Under the pieces are notes generated by a model. It did not search any database and was not told where the DNA came from. It saw only the letters and a list, made by a program, of their open reading frames with translations. This document shows, piece after piece, positions 50,683 through 59,961 of a stretch of DNA of 64,000 nucleotides. The translations under genes and the position numbers were made by a program. The stretch is from the NCBI RefSeq assembly GCF_015674855.1, contig NZ_JADMLG010000020.1:58542-122541 (forward strand). Direction: 5' to 3'. Source of the stretch: Nocardia bovistercoris. GTDB lineage: Bacteria > Actinomycetota > Actinomycetes > Mycobacteriales > Mycobacteriaceae. Every line of letters begins with the position of its first letter. The first letter of the stretch is position 1.

Positions 50683-51654
50683 TCACTCCAGCGGGCGCAC
50701 CACATCCGCCAGCGCGCGACGCGGGGTGGCCACAATCTCGTCGGCGGTCGTGGACGCCCACCCCACTCGAACGATCAGTTGCGGAAACCCACTGTCGGAC
50801 AGCACATCCGAGCGCACCAGCTCCCGAGTACCCGGCAATTCCAGCGGCTCGGTCAACGGACACGTGGCCAGTCCGAACACCGTCGCCGACAGCAGCACCG
50901 CGCTGGTCGCCTCGCCCGCCCGCAACCGGGACAGCTCGTCGTCGGAACCGGTGTGCACCAAGAGCAGCGTGCCGTCGTCGTCGAGGTCGCGCAGCACCGC
51001 CTCGGTCAGCGTGTGCGCATGGAATTCCCTGGTCAGCGGATCGGCGGCGAGGACAGCGTTGCGCGCGGGAACGCCCTCGGCGTCGGCGTGACGGCCGGTC
51101 CATCGCGCGAGTTCGTCCTGGTAGCCAGGGTCGGCCCGATGCACCGCGGCCGCCGTGCGGAACGCTTCGACGAGCCGGATCCTGGTGGCGCCGCCCGGTA
51201 TCTCGGTCACCATCGCGCCTTCCTCGACACCAGCGGCGCACATGGCGGCGACGAAGCCATCGGGCACTTCCCAAGAAGTGGGCCTGCGCCTGTCCGTACG
51301 CCGGTTCTCGATCGCGCGCGCCGACGCGACCACGTCCGCGGTCGGAGTCGTCGGAAGGAATTCCACCGCCGCGAGATGCCGGTGGTCCTCCCGATTGGGA
51401 AACCGATGGACCACCGTGTTCCAGCCGAAGGACCGCGCGGCCACCCGGAAGTGGTGCAGCGCGGCGCCGCAGCTGATGAGCAGGTCCCGCCGGTCCGGAT
51501 CGGCGTGGTTGAGCCCGCGTTCGTCGTCGGCGTACAGGTGGACGGTCGTGTCGCCGACGCGCCAGCGCCACGGTTGGGTGTTGTGCACCGAAGGCGCGCG
51601 CACGGCCAAGGCCAACGCTGCCTTGACGGTCTCGGCATCGGGATGTCTGGTCAC
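50683..51654 (-). CDS. Acg-family nitroreductase-like protein 2
   Basis: A 323-residue Acg-type protein with APSVHNTQPWRW near residue 20 and LISCGAALHHF near residue 60. The start is GTG 51654, overlapping the upstream USP stop as GTGA; a longer frame to 51690 would sit inside the USP gene. It shares the DosR-controlled promoter of that USP. It is clearly diverged from the other two acg copies. Confidence 0.9.
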   Translation of the reverse strand: MTRHPDAETVKAALALAVRAPSVHNTQPWRWRVGDTTVHLYADDERGLNHADPDRRDLLISCGAALHHFRVAARSFGWNTVVHRFPNREDHRHLAAVEFLPTTPTADVVASARAIENRRTDRRRPTSWEVPDGFVAAMCAAGVEEGAMVTEIPGGATRIRLVEAFRTAAAVHRADPGYQDELARWTGRHADAEGVPARNAVLAADPLTREFHAHTLTEAVLRDLDDDGTLLLVHTGSDDELSRLRAGEATSAVLLSATVFGLATCPLTEPLELPGTRELVRSDVLSDSGFPQLIVRVGWASTTADEIVATPRRALADVVRPLE

Positions 51655-52553
51655 GGGGCCACCTCGCTTCGGACGACGATCATGGGGCACTTCACCGAGT
51701 GCAGAAGTGAGTTACTGGTCGACCCGAGGGTCATGGTCGCGAATCCACCGCGACCGCGACTGCCGACCACGAGCAATTGCGCGTCCGCCGACTCCTCGAG
51801 CAGCGCACGGGCAGGCCGGTCGCAGACCACGATCCGCCGCACCGTCACATCGGGGTAGCGCTCCCGGTAACCCGCCAATTGTTCGGCCAGCAGCACGTGC
51901 TCGGACTCGCGCACGGCATCCCAGCCGGGGAGCGGGACGGCGAGCCCCGTCGAATCGCTCCAGGTGTGCAGCGCGATCAGACCGACCTTGCGCAGCGACG
52001 CTTCCGCGAAGGCCAGCTCGATCGCGGGCCTGCTGTTCTCGCTGCCGTCGACACCGACCAGCACCGGCCGCGTCTTCCAGTCCTCGGTCAGGCCCGCGAT
52101 GTCGTGGACGACCGCGACCGGACAGTGCGCATGCCGGGTGACCGCCGTACTGACCGATCCGAGCAGACCGCGGCGGAACGCGCCGATGCCGCGCCTGCCG
52201 ACGACCATCATGGCCGCGGATCTCGATCGCTCGACAAGCATCGGCCGAACCTCCTCGAAGGCGACCTCGGTGCTGATCCGCAGCTCCTCGCCGGGCACCG
52301 CGACTCGGGCGATCCGCGCGGCTTCGGTCACGATGCGTGCACCGTCACGGTTCATGTACTCGATGTCGTTCTCCGACAACGTGAGTCCGGGGCCGTAGCC
52401 CTCGGGCAACCCCATCGAAACAAGGATGTGCAGCGGCCATCGATGCGCGACCGCCGTGGCGGCGGCCCACGCCGCCGCCTGATAAGCACTCGCCGATCCG
52501 TCGACAGCCACCACCACCGGCGAACCGGGAGCTTGGGCAGAGTAGTCGGCCAT
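51651..52553 (-). CDS. Universal stress protein, tandem domains (USP 2)
   Basis: A 300-residue two-domain USP. The first domain has VVAVDGSASA and VVGRRGIGAFRRGLLGSVS; the second has VLVGVDGSENS and VVGSRGRGGFATMTLGSTSN, both ATP-binding patterns. ATG 52553 is chosen over an upstream frame to 52646 because AAGGCGGG precedes it. A near-perfect DosR box lies 65 bases upstream. It is coupled to acg 2. Confidence 0.92.
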   Translation of the reverse strand: MADYSAQAPGSPVVVAVDGSASAYQAAAWAAATAVAHRWPLHILVSMGLPEGYGPGLTLSENDIEYMNRDGARIVTEAARIARVAVPGEELRISTEVAFEEVRPMLVERSRSAAMMVVGRRGIGAFRRGLLGSVSTAVTRHAHCPVAVVHDIAGLTEDWKTRPVLVGVDGSENSRPAIELAFAEASLRKVGLIALHTWSDSTGLAVPLPGWDAVRESEHVLLAEQLAGYRERYPDVTVRRIVVCDRPARALLEESADAQLLVVGSRGRGGFATMTLGSTSNSLLHSVKCPMIVVRSEVAP

Positions 52554-52617
52554 CGTCCCGCCTTTCGTTCTCTTCTCCGTCCACCCGAGCATCCCTCCGC
52601 GAAGCGACTCGGGGGCA

Positions 52618-52631
52618 GGGACGAAAGTCCC
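52618..52631. promoter_or_regulatory. DosR box upstream of USP 2
   Basis: GGGACGAAAGTCCC matches the DosR core at 13 of 14 positions, the best copy in the window. It is 65 bases before the USP 2 start on the minus strand. Confidence 0.82.
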
Positions 52632-52761
52632 GGCTCCGACGGGCATCCGACATCAGCTCGCCGCCTCGTGCGTAGGGCCGCTACCCGAAAAGTCGGTTCG
52701 ACGCTGTCGCCGCCGATCCCGTGCGACGACTCGGTGATGGTGTGCGCGCGATGGGGCGCGG

Positions 52762-53760
52762 TCAGCGCGACGTCGTCCCGCACATCGGCGGGGTCGGCGC
52801 GTCGAGTACCTCCGAGATCGCGCGGCGCGGCACAACGGGCACGGTACCGATGTCGTCGGGCCATCCGATGCGGATCACCGCTTGCGGGTCGAAGGCGTCA
52901 CCGAGCACCGCGGTCCTGATGCGCCTGCGCAGGTCGGGAAGTCCGAGCGGTTCGGTGAGCAGGCAGGTCGACAATCCGATATTGGTGGCGGTCAGCAGGA
53001 CCGCGCTCACGGCCTCACCCGCCCGCAGGCGGGTCTCGCGGTCGTCACCCGCGGTGCCGATCACCAACAATTCGGCGTAGTCGGGCTCACGCGAGGTGTC
53101 CACCATGCGGGGAGCGGCGAAGGCACGGCTCGGGATTCCCTGCCCGGGGCGCGGTCGCGGGGTGTTCGCGGCGGGAACTCCGTCGGTGCCGTCGTGGCGA
53201 CCGCTCCATTCGGCGAGTTCGAGTTGATAGCCGGGATCACCGGTGCGGCGGCGCGCGGCTTCGTAGAGGGTCTCGACCAATGCCCGGCGCGGCTCGTACG
53301 TGGCTTGGCGCACCACCGCGCCGTTGGCCGCCGCCCGTTCGGTGACCAGACTCAGGTAGCCGGGCGGGATCGGTTGCGAGGTGTAGTGGCGGCGATCGGT
53401 GCGGCGGCGCGCGATCGCCGCACACAGCGCGAGATCGGTCATGGTCGGTCGGTGACGGACCAGTTCGAGGGTGGCCAGGTGATCAGGATCGCTCGGGTCC
53501 GGTAGTCGGTCCACGATCGCCGACCAACCCTGCGCAGCCAGCGCGACGCGCAAATGGTGCAGCACGGCGCCGCAACTGAGGAGCAGATCGCGCTGGTCGG
53601 GGTCGGTGGCGGGCAGTGCGCGCGTCGGGTCGAGATACAGATGCAGGCCGCGGTCGGTGATGCGGAACCGCCACGGCTGGGTGTTGTGCACCGACGGCGC
53701 CCGTACCGCGAGGGTGAGCGCGGCTTCGACGAGATCGTCATCGAGCGTTCCGTAACGCAT
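52762..53760 (-). CDS. Acg-family nitroreductase-like protein 3
   Basis: A 332-residue Acg-type protein with APSVHNTQPWRF near residue 21 and LLSCGAVLHHL near residue 62. ATG 53760 follows GGAAGGAAGG. It has its own upstream region of 350 bases shared with the divergent SDR operon. It is followed by the USP 2 promoter region, with no clear hairpin between. Confidence 0.9.
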   Translation of the reverse strand: MRYGTLDDDLVEAALTLAVRAPSVHNTQPWRFRITDRGLHLYLDPTRALPATDPDQRDLLLSCGAVLHHLRVALAAQGWSAIVDRLPDPSDPDHLATLELVRHRPTMTDLALCAAIARRRTDRRHYTSQPIPPGYLSLVTERAAANGAVVRQATYEPRRALVETLYEAARRRTGDPGYQLELAEWSGRHDGTDGVPAANTPRPRPGQGIPSRAFAAPRMVDTSREPDYAELLVIGTAGDDRETRLRAGEAVSAVLLTATNIGLSTCLLTEPLGLPDLRRRIRTAVLGDAFDPQAVIRIGWPDDIGTVPVVPRRAISEVLDAPTPPMCGTTSR

Positions 53761-54112
53761 CCGGCCTTCCTTCCGTCTCGAATAGCCCGACATCCCACGC
53801 TGTCATCGATCGTCCTACCCGGTAAGAGCAGGATGACACTTGGTAGTGGGACCTCCACGGTGTCATTCGCGGCCCCCCGAACGGACGCGACCGCTGCAAG
53901 TTTCGTCGTAGCGCGCAGGCAACGGGAGGGAAGAAAGTCATCCGACATCCGGCCACATGGCACCACCACCGCGCCGAGTACCGCCGTGTGCCCGGCGGTA
54001 CCACAAGACGAACCGGACGGCCCTCGAGATCGAGGACTTTCGACCGTGCCCGCCGCGACGGACTCTCGGCCATCGTTGGGGCATCCACTTCCGAAGAGAG
54101 GGGTTGGTCACG
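53761..54112. promoter_or_regulatory. Divergent region between acg 3 and the devRS operon
   Basis: No gene is credible. Three related heptamers lie in alternating orientation: TGTCATC at 53801, GATGACA at 53832 and GTGTCAT at 53860. These could be binding sites for an additional regulator. GGGACCTCC at 53848 has only one good DosR arm. The better DosR box lies at 54033. Confidence 0.45.
54033..54046. promoter_or_regulatory. DosR-like box upstream of the SDR-kinase-devR-devS operon
   Basis: AGGACTTTCGACCG fits the GGGACTTTNGNCCC form of the DosR motif at 12 of 14 positions when N positions are ignored. It is 67 bases before the SDR start and would give DosR autoregulation. Confidence 0.6.
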
Positions 54113-54868
54113 GTGTTCGATCTCCACGGCCGAAGCGCCGTCGTGACGGGCGGCGCGCGCGGCATCGGCGCGGCCGTCGCCCGCACACTCGTCGAGGCCG
54201 GACTCGGTGTCGTAGTCGCCGACCTACTCGACCGCGAGGGCAAGGCAACGGCCGACGCGCTCGGTAGCAGGGCCGTGTTCTGCCACCTCGATGTGTCGGA
54301 CGAAGATCAATGGCGGCAGGTTCTCGACGAGGCCGAGGCGAACTACGGACCGCTGGCGGTCCTGGTCAACAACGCGGGCATCGTCGATTTCGGCGGTATC
54401 GAATCGGAAGCTCCGGCGATGTTCCGCCACGTACTGGACATCGACCTCGTCGGGCCGTGGCTCGGAATGCATCACGCGGCACCTCGGCTACGCGCCGCGG
54501 GCGACGGTGTCATCGTCAACATCTCCTCGACCGCGGGCCTGACCGGATACTCCGGTCTCGCGGGCTACGTGGCGAGCAAATGGGGTCTGCGCGGGTTGAC
54601 GAAGGCCGCCGCGCTCGAACTGGGCGACGCCGGGGTCCGTGTCTGTTCGGTTCACCCCGGTCCGATCCGCACGCCGATGACGGCGGGCCTGGACCCACAC
54701 ATGGCGGTCACACAGCCGCTGGCCCGATTCGGCGAACCCGATGAGGTCGCCGCCATGGTGCGTTTCATCGTCGAGGGGGCGACGTATTCGACCGGGTCGG
54801 AATTCGTGCTCGACGGCGGCTCCACCGCGGGCCTGGTCCTGGCCGAACCCGCCGGGGAAGGTGCGTGA
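54113..54868 (+). CDS. SDR, 20-beta-hydroxysteroid dehydrogenase-like (FabG3/Rv2002-like)
   Basis: A 251-residue NAD(P)-dependent dehydrogenase with VVTGGARGIG, VNNAG, and the Ser...YVASK set. The C-terminus YSTGSEFVLDGGSTAGL closely resembles M. tuberculosis Rv2002, a 20-beta-hydroxysteroid dehydrogenase-type SDR two genes from Rv2004c. The start GTG 54113 follows GAGAGGGG. Its stop overlaps the kinase start (GTGA). The natural substrate is unknown. Confidence 0.88.
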   Translation: MFDLHGRSAVVTGGARGIGAAVARTLVEAGLGVVVADLLDREGKATADALGSRAVFCHLDVSDEDQWRQVLDEAEANYGPLAVLVNNAGIVDFGGIESEAPAMFRHVLDIDLVGPWLGMHHAAPRLRAAGDGVIVNISSTAGLTGYSGLAGYVASKWGLRGLTKAAALELGDAGVRVCSVHPGPIRTPMTAGLDPHMAVTQPLARFGEPDEVAAMVRFIVEGATYSTGSEFVLDGGSTAGLVLAEPAGEGA

Positions 54869-56376
54869 CGGTGTCGGCCCCGACGTGCCTGTACGAGACG
54901 CACAGTGGAGTGGTCACCCTGTACGGGGATCGAGCATTCAAGGTGAAGAAGCCGATCGCCACCGACTTCCTCGACTTCAGCACGCCGGAGTCGCGCGAAC
55001 AAGCCTGCGCACGGGAACTGGAACTCAATCGCCGCATGGCGCCGGACGTCTATCTCGGCATCGCCCACTTCGTCGACCCGACCGCACGATCCGCCGAGCC
55101 GGTCCTCGTCATGCGCCGCATGCCGCGGCAGCGGCGACTTTCCACCCTCGTCGCCGACCCGACGTGGGACAGCACCCGACTGTCCGCGCTCGCGACCATG
55201 ATCGCCGATTTCCACGACGAGGCGCGCCGCGGACCCGAGATCGACGCCGAAGGTAGCCCCGACCGGCTGGAGAGTCGGTGGCTGTCGTTGATTCGCCCGC
55301 TGCGAGCGCGGCCTTCGGTCGACACCGACCGGCTGGCGCGCGTCGAACACCTGGCGTTGCGCTTCATCCGGGGGCGAGGACACCTGTTCGCCCAGCGCGT
55401 CGCCGAAGGCATGATCGTCGACGGTCACGGCGATCTGCTCGCCCAGGACATCTTCGACCTGCCCGACGGATTCCGGGTGCTGGACTGTCTCGACTTCGAC
55501 GACCGGCTGCGCTACCTCGACCGCCTCGACGACATCGCCTTCCTCGCCATGGATCTGGAATTCCTCGGCCGCGGCGACCTCGGCACGGCGCTGCTCGCGG
55601 CGTACCGGCGGCGGACCGGCGACTCGGCTCCCGACGCCTTGGTCCACCACTACATCGCCTACCGCGCGCTGGTGCGAGCCAAGGTCGATCTCATCCGCGC
55701 CGACCAAGGTGCGGAAAGCGCCGCGGAGCGCGCCGAGCGTCATCTCGTGATCACCGAACGCCATCTCGCCGAGGCGGCGGTTCGTCTCGTGCTCGTCGGC
55801 GGGCTGCCCGGTACCGGCAAATCCACCGTCGCCGCCGAACTCGCCGCGGCCACCGGCGCAACGGCATTGTCCAGTGACCACGTCCGGCGCGAACTACTCG
55901 CCACCGGTGAGCTCGACGGCACGCCGGGATCTTTCGGGGCGGGTCTGTACTCGCCGGACAACAAGGCCCGCGTGTACCGGGAACTGCTGATCCGAGCCGA
56001 GCAGCGACTCGAGTCCGGTGTATCGGTCGTGCTCGACGCCAGCTGGATCGAAGCCGACGAGCGGACGCACGCACGGGATCTCGCCGTCCGAGTCGGCGCG
56101 GATCTGATCGAGTTGCAATGCGTCTGTCCGCCCGGAGTCGCCGCCGAGCGGATCGCGGCTCGTCACCGCACGGATTCCGACGCGACGGCTGCCATCGCGG
56201 CCGACATGGGTCGAGCGGAGAAGACGTGGCGCGACGCCGTTCGGCTCGATACCGATCGCGCCCTCCCACACACGGTCGGCGATGCTGTCCGAATCTGGCG
56301 GAACGGTGGACAATACAAGACGACCGTACCGTCGGTCGCCGCACCACTTCCGGTGCGGTCATGCCTCGTCCCCTGA
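54865..56376 (+). CDS. APH-type plus P-loop kinase fusion (Rv2004c-like)
   Basis: A 503-residue protein with two parts. Residues 1-300 resemble aminoglycoside phosphotransferases, with FKVKKPI, VDGHGDLLAQDI and CLDFDD. Residues 305-490 form a P-loop kinase with GLPGTGKST at 313-321. Rv2004c of the DosR regulon has the same design. The start GTG 54865 overlaps the SDR stop. Only 25 bases separate it from devR, so it is expressed with the sensor system. The substrate is unknown. Confidence 0.9.
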   Translation: MTVSAPTCLYETHSGVVTLYGDRAFKVKKPIATDFLDFSTPESREQACARELELNRRMAPDVYLGIAHFVDPTARSAEPVLVMRRMPRQRRLSTLVADPTWDSTRLSALATMIADFHDEARRGPEIDAEGSPDRLESRWLSLIRPLRARPSVDTDRLARVEHLALRFIRGRGHLFAQRVAEGMIVDGHGDLLAQDIFDLPDGFRVLDCLDFDDRLRYLDRLDDIAFLAMDLEFLGRGDLGTALLAAYRRRTGDSAPDALVHHYIAYRALVRAKVDLIRADQGAESAAERAERHLVITERHLAEAAVRLVLVGGLPGTGKSTVAAELAAATGATALSSDHVRRELLATGELDGTPGSFGAGLYSPDNKARVYRELLIRAEQRLESGVSVVLDASWIEADERTHARDLAVRVGADLIELQCVCPPGVAAERIAARHRTDSDATAAIAADMGRAEKTWRDAVRLDTDRALPHTVGDAVRIWRNGGQYKTTVPSVAAPLPVRSCLVP

Positions 56377-56401
56377 GCGGAATCCGGAAGGAAGTAGCGC
56401 G

Positions 56402-57049
56402 ATGATCAAGGTCTTCCTGGTCGATGACCACGAAATTGTGCGGCGCGGCGTCGGTGACCTGATCGCCGCCGAGCCCGACCTCGAAGTCGTCGGCGAAGCG
56501 GATGGCTACTCCCACGCCTTGGCCCGGATTCCCGCGTTGCGGCCCGATGTGGTGGTGCTCGACGTGCGACTGCCCGATGGCAACGGGATCGAACTGTGTC
56601 GAGAACTGATGTCGGCGAATCCGGACCTGCGCTGTCTGATGCTCACCTCGTTCACCGACGAGCAGGCCATGCTCAACGCGATCCTCGCGGGCGCCTGCGG
56701 ATACGTGGTCAAGGACATCACCAGCCTCGACCTGATCGGCGCCATCCGCGAGGTCGGCGCGGGCAGATCCCTGCTCGACAGCCGCGCCGCGGCCGCGCTC
56801 ATGGCGAAACTGCGATCGGAGGCCGAGGCCGAGAAGGGCCCACTGGCCACCTTGACCCAACAGGAGCGGACGTTGCTGGCGCTGCTGGGCGAAGGTCTGA
56901 CCAACAGGCAGATCGCGAGCCGAATGTTCCTGGCGGAGAAGACGGTCAAGAACTACGTCTCGCGGCTGCTGACCAAACTCGGCGTCGAGCGTCGAACTCA
57001 GGCGGCCGTCCTCGCGTCGAAACTGGACAGGCCCGAGCGCCCACGGTGA
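56402..57049 (+). CDS. devR: Dormancy response regulator DevR/DosR
   Basis: A 215-residue NarL-type response regulator, near the 217 residues of M. tuberculosis DosR and very similar throughout. Residues 1-120 are the receiver with Asp8, Asp9 and phospho-acceptor Asp54 (VVLDVRLPDGNG); residues 150-210 are the LuxR-type helix-turn-helix with LTNRQIASRMFLAEKTVKNYVSRLL. It activates genes carrying GGGAC-N4-GTCCC boxes, of which several lie in this window. ATG 56402 follows GGAAGGAAG. It lies just upstream of devS. Confidence 0.97.
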   Translation: MIKVFLVDDHEIVRRGVGDLIAAEPDLEVVGEADGYSHALARIPALRPDVVVLDVRLPDGNGIELCRELMSANPDLRCLMLTSFTDEQAMLNAILAGACGYVVKDITSLDLIGAIREVGAGRSLLDSRAAAALMAKLRSEAEAEKGPLATLTQQERTLLALLGEGLTNRQIASRMFLAEKTVKNYVSRLLTKLGVERRTQAAVLASKLDRPERPR

Positions 57050-57091
57050 TCGGGACATCCCGCTGATCCGGTGAACTCGTATAGTTACCGT

Positions 57092-58846
57092 ATGCCGGAC
57101 ACAGAGGCCCAGCGGTCTGATTCCGGAGCCAACGGTCGGATCGCCGTCAGCGAGACCTTGTCACAACTGCGGCTGCACGAACTGCTGTTGGAGGTCCAGG
57201 ACCGCATCGCACAGATCGTCGGCGTCCGCGACAGGATGGATCGTCTGATCGAAGCCATGCTCGTCGTCACCGCGGGCCTGGATCTCGACAACACCTTGCG
57301 CACGATCGTGCACGCCGCCATCGAACTCGTGGACGCCCGCTACGGCGCGCTCGGCGTCCGCGACACCGAAGCAGGCGGCAAGCAACTCGTCGAGTTCGTC
57401 TACGAAGGCATCGACGACCGCACCCGGGTCATGATCGGCGACCTGCCGCGCGGCCACGGCGTCCTCGGCGTGCTCATCGAACACCCCGAACCGATCCGCC
57501 TGACGAACCTCTCCGATCACCCCGCCTCCGTCGGCTTTCCCGCCCACCATCCGCCCATGCACACCTTCCTCGGCGTTCCGGTCCAGGTCCGCGAGGAGGT
57601 GTTCGGCAACCTCTATCTCACCGAGAAAGCCAGCGGCAAGGAATTCACCGACGACGACGAGATCGTCGTCCAGGCACTGGCCGCCGCCGCGGGTATCGCC
57701 ATCGAGAATGCCCGACTCTACGAACAGAGCCGGGTGCGGCAACGCTGGTTGGAAGCGACCAGGGACGTGGCCACCGAACTCCTCGGCAACAGCGAATCCA
57801 GCGAGGTCCTCGAAGTCATCGTCGAACGCACCCTGGCGCTGACCGAATCCGCCGTCACCTTCGTCGCCCGCCCCGACGACCCGGACATTCCGGCCGAGGA
57901 CATCGCCGAACTCGTCGTGGTGGCCGTGGCGGGCGCGCGGTCGGACACGCTCGTCGGCGCGCGCATCCCGGTGGACCGATCGCACTCCGGGGAAGTCTTC
58001 CGGTCCGGGCGCTCGATATCGGTCGAGAAACTGGCGTACAACCCCTTCGGTGACATCACCGAGGAACTCGGCCCCGCCCTGATCCTTCCCCTGCGGGCGG
58101 GAGGTTCTGTGATCGGCGTCCTGACAGCGCTGCGGCCCGCGGGCTGCACCGCGCTCGACGCTTCCGCACAACAGATGATGGGCGTGATCGCCGACCAAGC
58201 AGCCCTGGCCATGCAGCTGGCCGACACCCAGGCGCGGATGCGTGAACTCGATGTCCTGTCCGATCGTGATCGAATCGCGCGCGATCTTCACGATCACGTC
58301 ATCCAGCGGTTGTTCACCGTCGGCCTGGCCTTGCAGAGCACCGCGCAGCGGGCCAAGTCACCGGATATCAAGTCCCGACTCACCGCGACGATCGAAGACG
58401 TGCAGACCATCGTCCAGGACATCCGGCATTCCATCTTCGACCTGCACAGCAACAACGCCGCCGACTCGTCGAACTACCGCAAGTACCTGCACGACATCAT
58501 CGTCGACACCACCGCCGACTCGGATCTGCACACCACCGTACGGCTGGCGGGTCCGGTCACCGCGCTGTCCCCGCCGCTGTCCGACGACGTCGAAGCGGTG
58601 CTGCGCGAATCGGTGAGCAACGTGGTTCGCCACGCGCACGCCACCACCTTGTCGGTGGAACTGCGCATTCGCGACGACGTCACCATCGAGATCGTCGACA
58701 ACGGCCGCGGCATCGGCGATGCCGACACCCGCCGCAGCGGGCTGGCCAACCTCGCGACCCGCGCCGAGAACGACGGCGGCAGCTTCGAGATCGCGCCGAA
58801 TCCCGGCGGCGGCACCATATTGCGATGGTCCGCGCCACTGCCCTGA
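57092..58846 (+). CDS. devS: Heme sensor histidine kinase DevS/DosT
   Basis: A 584-residue soluble sensor kinase that phosphorylates DevR. GAF-A (about residues 60-205) keeps the heme-pocket segment GFPAHHPPMHTFLGVPV with His152-His153, one of which should be the heme ligand as in M. tuberculosis DevS. GAF-B covers about 225-385. The DHp helix has RDLHDHVIQRL with phospho-acceptor His400, and the ATPase domain ends with DNGRGIG. It senses O2, NO and CO in relatives. ATG 57092 is assigned; GTG 57071 is possible. Confidence 0.95.
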   Translation: MPDTEAQRSDSGANGRIAVSETLSQLRLHELLLEVQDRIAQIVGVRDRMDRLIEAMLVVTAGLDLDNTLRTIVHAAIELVDARYGALGVRDTEAGGKQLVEFVYEGIDDRTRVMIGDLPRGHGVLGVLIEHPEPIRLTNLSDHPASVGFPAHHPPMHTFLGVPVQVREEVFGNLYLTEKASGKEFTDDDEIVVQALAAAAGIAIENARLYEQSRVRQRWLEATRDVATELLGNSESSEVLEVIVERTLALTESAVTFVARPDDPDIPAEDIAELVVVAVAGARSDTLVGARIPVDRSHSGEVFRSGRSISVEKLAYNPFGDITEELGPALILPLRAGGSVIGVLTALRPAGCTALDASAQQMMGVIADQAALAMQLADTQARMRELDVLSDRDRIARDLHDHVIQRLFTVGLALQSTAQRAKSPDIKSRLTATIEDVQTIVQDIRHSIFDLHSNNAADSSNYRKYLHDIIVDTTADSDLHTTVRLAGPVTALSPPLSDDVEAVLRESVSNVVRHAHATTLSVELRIRDDVTIEIVDNGRGIGDADTRRSGLANLATRAENDGGSFEIAPNPGGGTILRWSAPLP

Positions 58847-58860
58847 AGGCACCGCGCGGG

Positions 58861-59826
58861 CTATGGACGTGTCCCGGAAGACGCGCGGTCGCGATCGAGG
58901 GCGGCGAGCGTGCGCACCGCGTCCATCGCTTCTCGGCAGACGCGCGGCAGCGATTCGGCACGGCGGTCGGCGATGTCGAGCTCACGCTGGTAGAGCAGCC
59001 CGTAGGTGAAACTCTCCGCCCCCGCCTTATCGGCTTCGTCCACCAATTGCAGCAGGTGCTGTTTGGCGACCACCGCATCGTGGTGCTCGCCCAGCATGTT
59101 CTGCAGTGATTCCAGCGCTACCAGGGCGGCGCCACGTTCGGACTCGGCGCCGCCGAGAGATTCGATGTAGTACCGCGTGCGCCGAACGGCCTTGCGCACC
59201 GAGTGCACCGCGGCGTCGCGGGCATCCTCGCCGCGCGCCACCGCCACCGCACGCATCCGGTCCTCGACGCGTTCGACGAGTTCATCGAGCAGCACACCGG
59301 GACGGTCGGTCACCGGCCAGTTCGCCTCACCGCCGCGAAGCGCCGCGATCTCGGAATCGAGGTCGGTCACCACCGCGAGACGGCGACGTGAACCGAGCAA
59401 CGCGCGTCCCTCGATCCGAGCCTGATCGATGCGGTGGTCGAAGTAGCGATCGATGTGTTCGGCCACCTCGCCTCGGACGTAGCGGGCACGCAGCGCCCCC
59501 AGAGACGCGCGCAGGCGAGTGGCCTGGACATCCAGATCGTGCGCCGCGCCGAGCGCGAGACCGAACCACCGCAACTCTTCGATCAGCCGACGAAGATGTC
59601 GGTGACGATCACGGGCTACGCGATGGGCGGCCAAGGCGCTGCGGGCTCGACGCGCCGCGATGATGATCGCCGGTATGGCCGCCGCGTCGCCGCCGCGCGC
59701 GGCGACCTCGGCATCGACGATGGCGTCGCGCTGCGCGCTCAGATAGTCCGCGAGCGCCTCGGCGTTCGATTTCCTGACCTCGGCGCCGTTCGCGGTCCTC
59801 GGGGGGACATCGGTGGGTGCGGACAT
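58861..59826 (-). CDS. CHAD domain protein
   Basis: A 321-residue helical protein with the conserved-histidine alpha-helical domain (VHSVRKAVRRTRYYIESL and LGEHHDAVVAKQHL), which binds polyphosphate. ATG 59826 is assigned. CHAD proteins localise to polyphosphate granules and are often stress-linked, and phosphate storage would suit dormancy. A 37-base fragment of a related gene lies at 22406-22442. It converges with devS after 14 bases and is divergent from the GH65 gene. Confidence 0.88.
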   Translation of the reverse strand: MSAPTDVPPRTANGAEVRKSNAEALADYLSAQRDAIVDAEVAARGGDAAAIPAIIIAARRARSALAAHRVARDRHRHLRRLIEELRWFGLALGAAHDLDVQATRLRASLGALRARYVRGEVAEHIDRYFDHRIDQARIEGRALLGSRRRLAVVTDLDSEIAALRGGEANWPVTDRPGVLLDELVERVEDRMRAVAVARGEDARDAAVHSVRKAVRRTRYYIESLGGAESERGAALVALESLQNMLGEHHDAVVAKQHLLQLVDEADKAGAESFTYGLLYQRELDIADRRAESLPRVCREAMDAVRTLAALDRDRASSGTRP

Positions 59827-59888
59827 CGGGTCGCCTAACGTCGGGGTGCTGTTCGTTCCAGCCTCGCGCGGCCCCGTCGTAGGCGGCA

Positions 59889-59902
59889 GGGCCATTGGTC
59901 GC
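59889..59902. promoter_or_regulatory. Weak DosR-like box in the CHAD/GH65 divergent region
   Basis: GGGCCATTGGTCGC matches 10 of 14 positions of the DosR core. It lies 63 bases from the CHAD start and 60 from the GH65 start, the position expected for a shared site. Confidence 0.4.
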
Positions 59903-59961
59903 GGGCCGTAGAGTCCTCCAGCCGAGCACAACGGCTCTTGTTCCCCGGGTGCGGGACGCCG

